32,541 nucleotides of DNA from Bacteroides sp. CAG:545 (GTDB lineage: Bacteria; Bacteroidota; Bacteroidia; Bacteroidales; UBA932). Below the pieces are notes generated by a model. That model ran no database searches, was not told where the DNA came from, and was given only the letters and a program-made list of their open reading frames with translations. Below are positions 25,250 through 32,541 of the stretch, in pieces. The DNA lies in assembly GCA_000432515.1 (NCBI GenBank), contig HF995986.1, positions 1 through 32,541 of the forward strand, written 5' to 3'. Position 1 is the stretch's first letter; the number at the start of each line of letters is the position of its first letter. The translations under genes were made by a program, and so were the position numbers.

Positions 25250-26862
25250 TTAATTCCTGGTTGCCCTGAAATCCGCAACTACGACATCTAAACCATTTTC
25301 ATCCGTAGCGAATCCGGTAACATTCGCCCCCTCATAAGTCAGGACAATGACATACGCATCAGATGTCAGCACTCCTGGTGAAGGTATGCTGAAGAGCTGA
25401 TCGCCATCACCATTGAAGGAAACAAGGTTTTTATCATTAAACGTGACACCCTCTTTGATTTTCACAGTACCGTTGTCAGGGTCGAAATCCACATAGAGTT
25501 TTCCTTCAAAGCCGAGGTAATTGGTTATCAGCAAATCGCCTTTCTTGGCGTCGTCCGTCTCTGCAATCACGAGTTTGTAAGAAACAGGCACTCCATACTT
25601 GACAGCCACGCCGGTAACGGTATATGTTCCGAGCACGTCGGCAAGTTTATAACCGTAAGAGCAGAAATAAAGTTTCTCGGCTGTGAATTCAGAGTTGGTG
25701 TTTCCGAAGATATCGACTATAGAGCCGGCTGCAATCTTGTATGACACATAAGAGCCGAATCCAGGATCCTCTCGTCAATCTTCACGCTCAACTTATTGGC
25801 AGCCGCGATCTTGAGCTGCTGACCGGTATAAGCTACCACCCTGCCGTTCGCGTCTTCTGTCTCAATAGAGAGTTTGGCAGCCTTGAGTACACCTGCGAGA
25901 GGATACTTGTTGTATGAATATGTAACCATATCAAGTTCTTCCCAGTCGCTGAAGAGCTTAACCTCTGGCTCTTCTTCCTCTCCACCTTCTATTCCGCTTC
26001 CCTCCTTAGGCTCATCTTCAGTCAGACCAAGTGCAAAAGGCTGAGTCTTATAAGATGCCACAAGGCCTTCAGATTCAAGTTTGGAGCTGACTGTCACATC
26101 TGTAAACGCTTCTGCTCTGCCACCTACGAGATTGGCCACGAGGCCCTCAGTGTAAGAGATGGCTACAATTGCTCCCGGAATGGCTTCAGCAGCGTCAAGG
26201 CTGACGTAAAGGTTTTTGCCGGAAATGACAAGGCTGTCGGCAGGAACCACTGCTTTCTTGTATTCCACGAGATTGCCGTCTGCTCCGGCTTTGGAATGTC
26301 TGGCATAATAATGTGCCGTAACTGTGCCTTTTCCGGTAAACGCGATAGGGTCATCGAACTCCAGCACATAATCGAGATTGGTAGCTGTGGACTGGAAATC
26401 ATACTTCTTCAGAACAGGTGCTGTACCATCAGTGGTGACAACTGTCGATGTAGCCAATTTACTTACTACGCCCTGAGAGTTGGAAGCCACTGCATATAGG
26501 GTATATGCAGTATTTGACTTCAATCCTCCTACCTGAAAACTTACAGACTTGGTCTCGGATGCCTTGAGGACAGCCGCTACAGGCTCCTTCTTTTCATTTG
26601 CAACAGCATCGCTTTCATAGCCTCCTTTAAGGACGGTCTCGGCTTTAAGTGCTTTTGCCGGTCCTGCAATGAGAACATAAGAGTAATAGACATTACCCTC
26701 TTTCGGGGTGACTGACACGCTTACAGTATTGTCATCCACTACTGTCGCAGCCACTACAGGCGCGTCGGTTGCGGCGAAATCTATTATTTCATCCTCCGCA
26801 AAGTCCGTGCAGGCAGCAACAGTTGCTGCAAGCGCCAACAATGAATATAATATCTTTTTCAT
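25250..26862 (-). pseudogene. Surface lipoprotein gene of the susCD unit, interrupted by an apparent one-base frameshift
   Basis: Two frames encode consecutive parts of one protein. From 26862 the first runs 381 codons: lipoprotein Cys18 (TVAACTD), a fibronectin-III-like domain (~30-145, ending NTAYTLYAVASNSQG), an Ig-like domain (~150-265), and an acidic linker with GGEEEEPE. It then derails after KIDERILD and stops at 25717. The second frame opens after a stop at 25775-25777 and reads GFGSYVSYKIAAGS onward to 25250, with no plausible start of its own. The span is 1613 bases; adding one base gives exactly 538 codons. The slip lies between 25720 and 25774, most likely in a short run of G or C near 25761-25766. 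The C-terminal domain (LGTYTVTGV) resembles that of the neighbouring Calx-beta-type lipoprotein. A sequencing error is as likely as true inactivation. Confidence 0.8.
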
Positions 26863-26875
26863 ATCTTAGTCGGTT

Positions 26876-27757
26876 TTATTTTTTAACGGCCTTAATACCA
26901 GGACTGACGATATTCAAGTTTCCTGCTCCTTCAATCACTACCCAGAGACCCCATTCATTACCGAAATCAAGAGAGACCTTGTCTCCGTCACGAACAATCG
27001 CAACATCTACCGAACCGGTTTCATATCCGTTTTCTCCATCGAAGCCAAGAAGAGTAATAGGGTTACCATTCGAATACTTGTATTCAGACTCCTGACCGAA
27101 AGGAATGTTCAATGAGGTAAGATCTTCATTGACAATTCCGTAATAGCGCGTATCCGCTCCGGCAAAACTGTCATTCTGGAACAAGTTGTCTATCCACACC
27201 TTATGGTCGTCATCAGCATCCTTGAAGAATGTCATCGTCCAGGTACAAGGTCCATCCCAGTAGTTGACGCCCGTAGCGGTATATTCTCCGAGCATGAAGC
27301 CGAGAGGGTGATCAATGTCAGACACTGTCACTGTACAAGTGTTTTCAGAACCAGCCTTAATCGACTCTGTTCCGTTGATAACTATAGTGAACTGCAAGTC
27401 CCCGGTATATTCCCCATCAGGAATAGCCTTCACTTCGATATATCGGGTGCGGTTTTCCGCATTGAAAGAAAGAGTACCTGACTTGGTGAGAAGTTCGAAG
27501 TTCACGCCCTGCTTTGCAGCTTTCTTTTCAGGTTCCTTGATTTCAAATTTGATGGTTTCCTCCAGTCCGGCAACAGAAGCCAATGTCACAGGAATCTTAA
27601 GCACATCTTCAGAACCCTCTGAAAGTGTCAAGGAAGTCTTGTCAAATGCCACGAAGGCATCTTTGTCATTGAATTTGGATGGCTCGTTCTTATCGCAGGA
27701 AGCAAGAATGGACGCTGCCGCGAGAACTGCTCCAATATATGTATATAAACTTTTCAT
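26876..27757 (-). CDS. Calx-beta-type surface lipoprotein of the susCD unit
   Basis: 293 residues, lipoprotein Cys21 (SILASC), then a short Asn/Asp linker. Residues ~35-147 look like a Calx-beta domain: VAFDKTSLTLSEGSED, IPVTLASVAGLEETIKFEI, GVNFELLTKSGTLSFNAE, ending DLQFTIVING. The C-terminal domain (~152-285) begins LGEYTATGVNYWDGP and has repeated aromatic-rich strands (VWIDNLFQND, ADTRYYGIVN); it resembles the C-terminal domain of the next, frameshifted gene. It is expected to be anchored on the outer surface near SusCD as an accessory binding protein; the ligand is unknown. Gaps to neighbours are 9 and 13 bases, so it belongs to the susCD operon. Confidence 0.82.
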   Translation of the reverse strand: MKSLYTYIGAVLAAASILASCDKNEPSKFNDKDAFVAFDKTSLTLSEGSEDVLKIPVTLASVAGLEETIKFEIKEPEKKAAKQGVNFELLTKSGTLSFNAENRTRYIEVKAIPDGEYTGDLQFTIVINGTESIKAGSENTCTVTVSDIDHPLGFMLGEYTATGVNYWDGPCTWTMTFFKDADDDHKVWIDNLFQNDSFAGADTRYYGIVNEDLTSLNIPFGQESEYKYSNGNPITLLGFDGENGYETGSVDVAIVRDGDKVSLDFGNEWGLWVVIEGAGNLNIVSPGIKAVKK

Positions 27758-27766
27758 AACAATACG

Positions 27767-29206
27767 CTAAAGAGGATTTTGTACAAGGTTCTTATTCAAA
27801 TCAAGTTCTCTCTTAGGAAGAGGAAGTGCCCATTTCTTGCCAGGGAACGGAACATCGAGATTGTCAGAGCAAAGAGGATAATCACTTGCTGAACGGGATA
27901 CACCCTGGCCCCAACGTGCGAGGTCGTAGATGTAATGGCCTTCCCAAGCGAGCTCTCTACGGCGCTCTTTGGCAATATCGGTCTGACCTACTGAACCATA
28001 AGCAGATGCTCCTCTGAGGGTAGCCACAGCATTGATGTCCTTTACGGCGGTGGTTCCAGGAATAGTCGCTCCACGCATAATGGCCTCAGCTCTGTTCAGA
28101 TACATCTCAGAAAGACGGAGCACGATTACGTTGTTGCAGTCAGGTGTGTTGTCACCCTTTCCAGGATATTTGCCTGTCCATTTGATTCCGGACTCATTCT
28201 TTTCATCAGTGCGGTAAAGTGCCAGACGGACATCACCCTCCTCATAGGTTTTGATAAGAGGGTCAGCTGCCTGCGCATCACCGGATCCTTCAGGGTATGT
28301 AAGGTAAGAAAGGTCTTCCCAGCTGCCCCATGCGGCGTTCGTGCGCTTTCCGTAAACTTCGAAGATGACCTCACCTGTGCCTTTCTCCGCGCCCCATACG
28401 GTCTTGTACTGCTCTGCTGTCCAAAGGGAGAACTTTTCGCTTCCGATAACCTTGGTAGCATAGTCTGCAGCTTTCTGCCATTCACCCATGTAGAGGTAAA
28501 CCCTGGAGAGCAATGCCTGGATAGCATATACACTGACAACAGCAGCTGGATCGGCAACAGTCGCACGTGTATATTCAGGGTCGATTATTTTCTCGGCCTC
28601 AAGCAGGTCGCGGACGATCTTCTCATAGTTTGAGATCACAGTCTCACGTGCAGGAAGTCCTGCAGGATCAGTATGTTCCACGTAAGGGACACCGAGGCTT
28701 TCCTTATCGCTTTTCACGCAATAAGTATATGGCTGACCATAAGTAAGGACATTGCAGAAATATGAGAGCGCCCTTATGAAGAGACACTCGGCTTTCAGAT
28801 TGTTCAAGTCCTGAGTTGTAACAGTGCTTGACTCTTTGCCTTCGAGATTGTCAATCACATTGTTAGCCATAGATACGACCTGGTAGCATACTGACCACAT
28901 CGGAGAAGTACCGGTCTCTGTATAATTCCAGATATAAGGTGCCACACACCTTCCGGTGTTCTTGAAATCAGACTTTTTGCCGTTTCCGGAACGCATTTCG
29001 GCATCCACGATCCACTGCTGTCCATACCAGCTTGTCGAAGCGAGAGCGGAATAAGCTCCGAACGTCGCGTCATTGAGTCCATCGTATGTGGACAATGTTA
29101 TCTCCGTACTCTGCGAAAGCTTAGGATCTCTTGTGAGAAAATCCTGGCAACTAACAGCACCGAGAAGCGACGCTATACCGCAAATATATAAAATTGTTCT
29201 TTTCAT
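27767..29206 (-). CDS. SusD/RagB-family surface substrate-binding lipoprotein
   Basis: 479 residues. Lipoprotein Cys20 (GAVSC) followed by QDFLTRDPK, the usual SusD N terminus. Helical TPR-like stretches follow (ECLFIRALSYFCNVLTYGQPY; AVVSVYAIQALLSRVYLYMGEW). Late signatures include VIVLRLSEMYLNRAEA and AKERRRELAWEGHYIYDLARWG, and the C terminus LPKRELDLNKNLVQNP. All are typical of SusD/RagB. It forms the lid of the SusC channel and captures the substrate at the surface. At 479 residues it is close to RagB size. It lies 16 bases after susC and 9 bases before the Calx-beta lipoprotein gene. No glycoside hydrolase is nearby, so a peptide substrate is as likely as a glycan. Confidence 0.95.
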   Translation of the reverse strand: MKRTILYICGIASLLGAVSCQDFLTRDPKLSQSTEITLSTYDGLNDATFGAYSALASTSWYGQQWIVDAEMRSGNGKKSDFKNTGRCVAPYIWNYTETGTSPMWSVCYQVVSMANNVIDNLEGKESSTVTTQDLNNLKAECLFIRALSYFCNVLTYGQPYTYCVKSDKESLGVPYVEHTDPAGLPARETVISNYEKIVRDLLEAEKIIDPEYTRATVADPAAVVSVYAIQALLSRVYLYMGEWQKAADYATKVIGSEKFSLWTAEQYKTVWGAEKGTGEVIFEVYGKRTNAAWGSWEDLSYLTYPEGSGDAQAADPLIKTYEEGDVRLALYRTDEKNESGIKWTGKYPGKGDNTPDCNNVIVLRLSEMYLNRAEAIMRGATIPGTTAVKDINAVATLRGASAYGSVGQTDIAKERRRELAWEGHYIYDLARWGQGVSRSASDYPLCSDNLDVPFPGKKWALPLPKRELDLNKNLVQNPL

Positions 29207-29222
29207 AATCTTCGTTCGTTTA

Positions 29223-32200
29223 TCAGAATGAAACTTCTATACCGCCTACGAAAGACTTGACCATAGAGTGGGATGCTCCCAAAGTATATCCGAGAGGACC
29301 GACTTCCGGGTCAAGAGCTCTTACGTGATGGAACGTGTAAGGATTCAGCGCGCTGACATAGAGTCTCACGCCAGACATCTTGATTGGCTTCAGGATACGC
29401 TCAGGCAGGCTATACGAGAGGGAAACATCCTTGATTCTCAAATAACTGCCATCCTGGATATCTCTTGTGGATCTTGCATAAGGCTTTTTCGGAGCTCCTG
29501 CTACCGGTTTTGGCTGCACGCCTGTATCTCCCGGTTTTTTCCAGTAGTTGAGTGAAAGTGTGGATACATTGGTGTTCATATCGGCACCGTCGGTGTCATT
29601 GTTCATAGAGGTTACGACTTTGCTGCCGGCCACGAACTCGAAATATCCTGAAAGGGTGATGCCTTTCCATGAAACGCTCGTGTTGAAACCACCTGTGGCC
29701 TTAGGCTCAGGCGTACCTGCATAGATGTAACGGGCCTTTGAATAATCAGATGTGAGATTGCCCTCCTTGTCATACCAGATAGGGTCACCATTTGAAGGAT
29801 TCACACCGTACCAGTCTCTTACATAATATGTAAAGAGCCTGCGTCCAGGAACTATACGGAGAGGTGTGCTGTTATTGCCTGTTGCTCGTGAATCAGCTAC
29901 GCTCAAATACTCTGCACCTGCAAGGTCGAGCACGAGAGAGCGGTTAAGAGCGATATTGAAGCCGGCTGTCCAGTACCAGTCATTGTTGCGGAGAATCACA
30001 CCCTCCAACTGGAACTCGATACCCTTGTTTCTGATAGCGCCGACGTTCATGAAGTTACTGCCGAAACCGGTGGTGTAAGGAACCTGCTTTGAGAGAAGCA
30101 TATCCTTGGTCTTTCTGAAATAGTAATCCAAGCTACCGGTGAGCCTGTCATCGAAGAGACCGAAATCTACACCGATATTGTATGTGGCGTTCTTTTCCCA
30201 AGAAAGGTTAGGGTTTGCTGGGCTGGAAGGAACCATACCGGTAATACCGTTGTACTGAGTAGTACCATAAAGTCCATAGGCCTTGTATGGAGAGATATTG
30301 TTGTTACCGTTCACGCCATAGGATGCGCGGATCTTCAATGCGCTGAGCCACTGTCTGCTCCACTTCATCCAGTTCTCTTTGCTTACGTTCCAAGAACCGC
30401 CGACTGACCAGAACACACCCCATTTGTTGTTGGAGCCGAACAGTGAACTGCCGTCTGCACGGACTGAAGCCTGCAGGTAATATCTGTTCAGATAGTTGTA
30501 ATCAAACACTCCGAAGAAAGAGAGAAGTGTTTCATCCACGAGATTGTAATCTCCCTGGTCGTCTGCAGCAGGAGATGTGGTAGGATATGGAATCAAAGGA
30601 TTCACCTTAGGTGAGCTCAAGCCCAACAGGTCCAGTTTGTCACGCATAGCTTCCTGTCCGGCAAGCACCCTTACAGAATGGTCACCGTACTTGTCCTCAA
30701 ATGTGATGGTGTTGGATGTAGTATATCGGATGTCCTTGCTCCAGAAAGAAAATAGGGTAGCAGAACCCTTATGCGTCTCCGGGGCCCAATACTGGCGGGA
30801 ATCCACATATACGAACTCCAGTCCGTTGTTTGTCTTGAAGGTGAGCTGTCTGATCGGTTTCCACTCGAGATACATGCTGCCCTGAAGACGGTAGTCCTTG
30901 TCATTGTATGTATCATTCGCTGCTACCGCACGCGGGTTGGTGTCTGAGTTCTCAGGAATATTCACATTGAAACTTCCGTCTTCGTTGCGGAACGGAGTCC
31001 ACGGCAAGATGGACCACATCGCCACTGTAGGGTTCGAGTAATAGAGGTCACCCATCTGGCCGGAATTGGAGTTTGCATAGCTCAAGTTGAATTTCGCTCC
31101 GGTCTTGAGTGATCTGGTAAGCCTCATGTCAGCATTGACTCTGGCTGTAAGTCTCTCATAGTCCACACCATAGAACACGCCTTCGTTCTTGTGGTATGAA
31201 ACTGAAGAATAATAGGAGGCCTTGTCGGTACCGCCGGTAGCATTGATCTCATATTCCTGGAGAGTTCCGACTCTGGTCAGTTCCTTGTACCAGTTGGTAG
31301 TGCCGTTGGCAAGGAGTGACTGAGGATAATAGTACTGAGAAGTAGGATCATCAGGATTGAAACCCGCATTGATGGCGCAATCACGACGATAGGCAATAAG
31401 TTCAGAACCGGTGAGAGGTCTTACATTATTGTCATTGATAAGCTGCTGAGCACCGAATTTGGCTCTTGCGGTAAATCTTGCCTTTCCTGCCTTTCCGCTC
31501 TTGGTGGTAACGAGAATGACTCCGTTTGCTGCACGGGAACCGTAAACTGAGGCCGCAGCAGCGTCCTTGAGGACTGTGATGGACTCGATGTCGTTAGGGT
31601 TAAGGAAGGTGGATGATGAACCGCCGCCCACACCGGCATTTGAGAGCTGACGGAAGTCTGTTGACATCACCGGAATACCATCGACAACCCACAGAGGCTC
31701 GTTACCTGCATTGATGGAAGAGGTACCGCGCACACGGATTGAAGAGGTGGAACCAGGCTGTCCTGAACCGGATGTGATGGTCACACCGGCCATTTTTCCT
31801 GAAAGCATTTTATCAACGGATGTGGCAGGCACTTCTGCGAGCTCCGAATTCTTGACTGATGAAACAGAACCGGTATTAGCCTCTCTGCGGACTGTTCCGT
31901 AAGCCACAACGACTACATCGTCGAGGACGTTCTTGTCCGGATCGAGTCTAATGTCCAATGCTGTTCTGCCGTCCACGAGTATCTCTGCTGTCGTATAACC
32001 TAAACATGATACCGTGAGGGATGCGCTCCCCGGCACTGAAATGGAATATGCTCCGTTGGCGTCAGTCATCGTATAGACTTTCGTACTGCCCTTAAGCTGG
32101 ACAGATGCATAAGGGACTCCTTCGCCGGAGCTCGCATCTGTGACGAATCCTGAAACGGTCAGATTCTGCGCATTCAATGCAGAAGAAATCCCCAGAAACA

Positions 32201-32240
32201 GGACTGCCGTGAAAAGAAGACAAATCTTTTTCATAAGCAT
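29223..32240 (-). CDS. SusC/RagA-family TonB-linked outer membrane transporter
   Basis: 1005 residues from 32240; the ATG at 32234 (MKKICLLFTAVLFLG) is the better signal-peptide start. After cleavage near LNAQ comes a carboxypeptidase-regulatory-like domain (~27-110, VSGFVTDASSGEGVPYASV). The plug follows (~115-240) with the SusC/RagA hallmarks VVVVAYGT, MLSGKMAGVTI, IRVRGTSSINAG, PLWVVDGIP and GSRAANGVILVTTKSG. The long barrel ends in a terminal Phe (GGIEVSF). There is no N-terminal STN signalling domain, so it does not look like an ECF-sigma/anti-sigma-coupled receptor. It is the first gene of a four-gene unit with SusD and two lipoproteins and has a well-formed promoter box upstream. It imports a substrate captured by the SusD partner. 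Confidence 0.96.
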   Translation of the reverse strand: MLMKKICLLFTAVLFLGISSALNAQNLTVSGFVTDASSGEGVPYASVQLKGSTKVYTMTDANGAYSISVPGSASLTVSCLGYTTAEILVDGRTALDIRLDPDKNVLDDVVVVAYGTVRREANTGSVSSVKNSELAEVPATSVDKMLSGKMAGVTITSGSGQPGSTSSIRVRGTSSINAGNEPLWVVDGIPVMSTDFRQLSNAGVGGGSSSTFLNPNDIESITVLKDAAAASVYGSRAANGVILVTTKSGKAGKARFTARAKFGAQQLINDNNVRPLTGSELIAYRRDCAINAGFNPDDPTSQYYYPQSLLANGTTNWYKELTRVGTLQEYEINATGGTDKASYYSSVSYHKNEGVFYGVDYERLTARVNADMRLTRSLKTGAKFNLSYANSNSGQMGDLYYSNPTVAMWSILPWTPFRNEDGSFNVNIPENSDTNPRAVAANDTYNDKDYRLQGSMYLEWKPIRQLTFKTNNGLEFVYVDSRQYWAPETHKGSATLFSFWSKDIRYTTSNTITFEDKYGDHSVRVLAGQEAMRDKLDLLGLSSPKVNPLIPYPTTSPAADDQGDYNLVDETLLSFFGVFDYNYLNRYYLQASVRADGSSLFGSNNKWGVFWSVGGSWNVSKENWMKWSRQWLSALKIRASYGVNGNNNISPYKAYGLYGTTQYNGITGMVPSSPANPNLSWEKNATYNIGVDFGLFDDRLTGSLDYYFRKTKDMLLSKQVPYTTGFGSNFMNVGAIRNKGIEFQLEGVILRNNDWYWTAGFNIALNRSLVLDLAGAEYLSVADSRATGNNSTPLRIVPGRRLFTYYVRDWYGVNPSNGDPIWYDKEGNLTSDYSKARYIYAGTPEPKATGGFNTSVSWKGITLSGYFEFVAGSKVVTSMNNDTDGADMNTNVSTLSLNYWKKPGDTGVQPKPVAGAPKKPYARSTRDIQDGSYLRIKDVSLSYSLPERILKPIKMSGVRLYVSALNPYTFHHVRALDPEVGPLGYTLGASHSMVKSFVGGIEVSF

Positions 32241-32303
32241 TTACATTAGTTTAACATATATTGATATTCTTTGGTTCAAGTTTTTCCAAGCACTCTTGAA
32301 CTG

Positions 32304-32319
32304 CCCTTTTCGGAAAGGG
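32304..32319 (-). other. Short hairpin at the 5' end of the susC leader
   Basis: CCCTTT and AAAGGG pair around a four-base loop. The hairpin lies just downstream of the susC -7 box, at or a few bases past the expected transcription start, so it would cap the 5' end of the ~80-base leader. It may protect or regulate the mRNA; function is inference. Confidence 0.35.
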
Positions 32320-32327
32320 AGTTTACG

Positions 32328-32358
32328 CAAATATAAAGATTAAATTCAAAAAAAACAA
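32328..32358 (-). promoter_or_regulatory. Promoter of the susC operon
   Basis: On the minus strand TTG (32358-32356), a 20-base T/A-rich spacer and TATATTTG (32335-32328) match the Bacteroidetes -33/-7 consensus well. Transcription would start near 32320, giving a leader of about 80 bases before susC. The rest of 32360-32500 is AT-rich with no gene that I can support. Confidence 0.65.
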
Positions 32359-32500
32359 TATATAAGTAGATTAGATTCGCATAATTGATAGTGATTTATA
32401 CCGTTTTAACTAAAATTTCATAAACAAAACAAACTATTTTAGGTTAAGATTTGAAGAAACGTAACGTTTTAATGTTTGTTTTCATAAGTGAATAAAAAAT

Positions 32501-32533
32501 AAAGAGGCTGACCCAAAAGGTCAGCTTCTTTGT
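32501..32533. terminator. Intrinsic terminator of a unit beyond the right edge
   Basis: A 13-pair stem (32501-32513 with 32519-32531, one G-U) with a five-base loop. On the minus strand it is followed by CTTTATTTTTTATT, a good U-tract, so it probably ends a minus-strand gene located right of this window. The plus-strand tail (TTCTTTGTTTAT) is weaker but usable. Confidence 0.75.
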
Positions 32534-32541
32534 TTATAAGG

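Noticed and set aside
1..32541. CRISPR arrays, transposases, tRNA or rRNA genes
   Set aside because: No regularly spaced direct repeats, transposase motifs, cloverleaf or rRNA stretches were seen in the window.

Overview
The window looks like a chromosomal segment from a Bacteroidota bacterium, most likely order Bacteroidales. The evidence is a SusC/SusD pair, many short lipoprotein signal peptides, a type IX secretion (T9SS) C-terminal domain, a PorV/PorQ-like barrel, and promoter-like boxes of the TTTG / TAnnTTTG type. Genus cannot be assigned from sequence alone. Nearly every base is coding except the first ~490 bases, the last ~300, and gaps of 60-170 bases that carry regulatory signals.

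Layout. (1) 1-488: no convincing protein gene. It holds a strongly self-complementary block (213-371) that looks like a structured RNA or a small inverted-repeat element, then a bidirectional hairpin terminator. (2) 489-4071, minus strand: AraC-type regulator, TonB-dependent receptor, small calycin-like lipoprotein. (3) 4241-9252, plus strand, divergent from the regulator: TolC-type outer membrane channel, HlyD-type adaptor and two ABC-2 permeases. This is a tripartite exporter with no ATPase gene beside it. (4) 9320-25077, minus strand, in order of transcription from the right: a small secreted protein; a large subtilisin-like (S8) protease with both a lipoprotein signal and a T9SS sorting domain; a PorV/PorQ-like barrel; then S8 lipoprotein, lipocalin-like lipoprotein, S8 lipoprotein, lipocalin-like lipoprotein, S8 lipoprotein, packed with overlaps of a few bases; then uvrA and a two-domain nucleoside kinase. 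(5) 25250-32240, minus strand: susC, susD, a Calx-beta-type lipoprotein, and a second surface lipoprotein gene broken by an apparent one-base frameshift. A Bacteroidetes-type promoter precedes susC.

Inferred joint function. Four S8 proteases, a T9SS cargo and a PorV-like barrel lie co-directionally next to a SusCD importer with two accessory lipoproteins and no glycoside hydrolase. The simplest reading is a surface system that degrades protein and imports peptides, comparable in logic to RagAB of Porphyromonas, rather than a glycan utilisation locus. The repeated [S8 protease + lipocalin-like lipoprotein] module, with a C-terminal Gly-Gly-Trp-Leu shared by all three proteases, is the least explained part of the window and the best candidate for an undescribed system.
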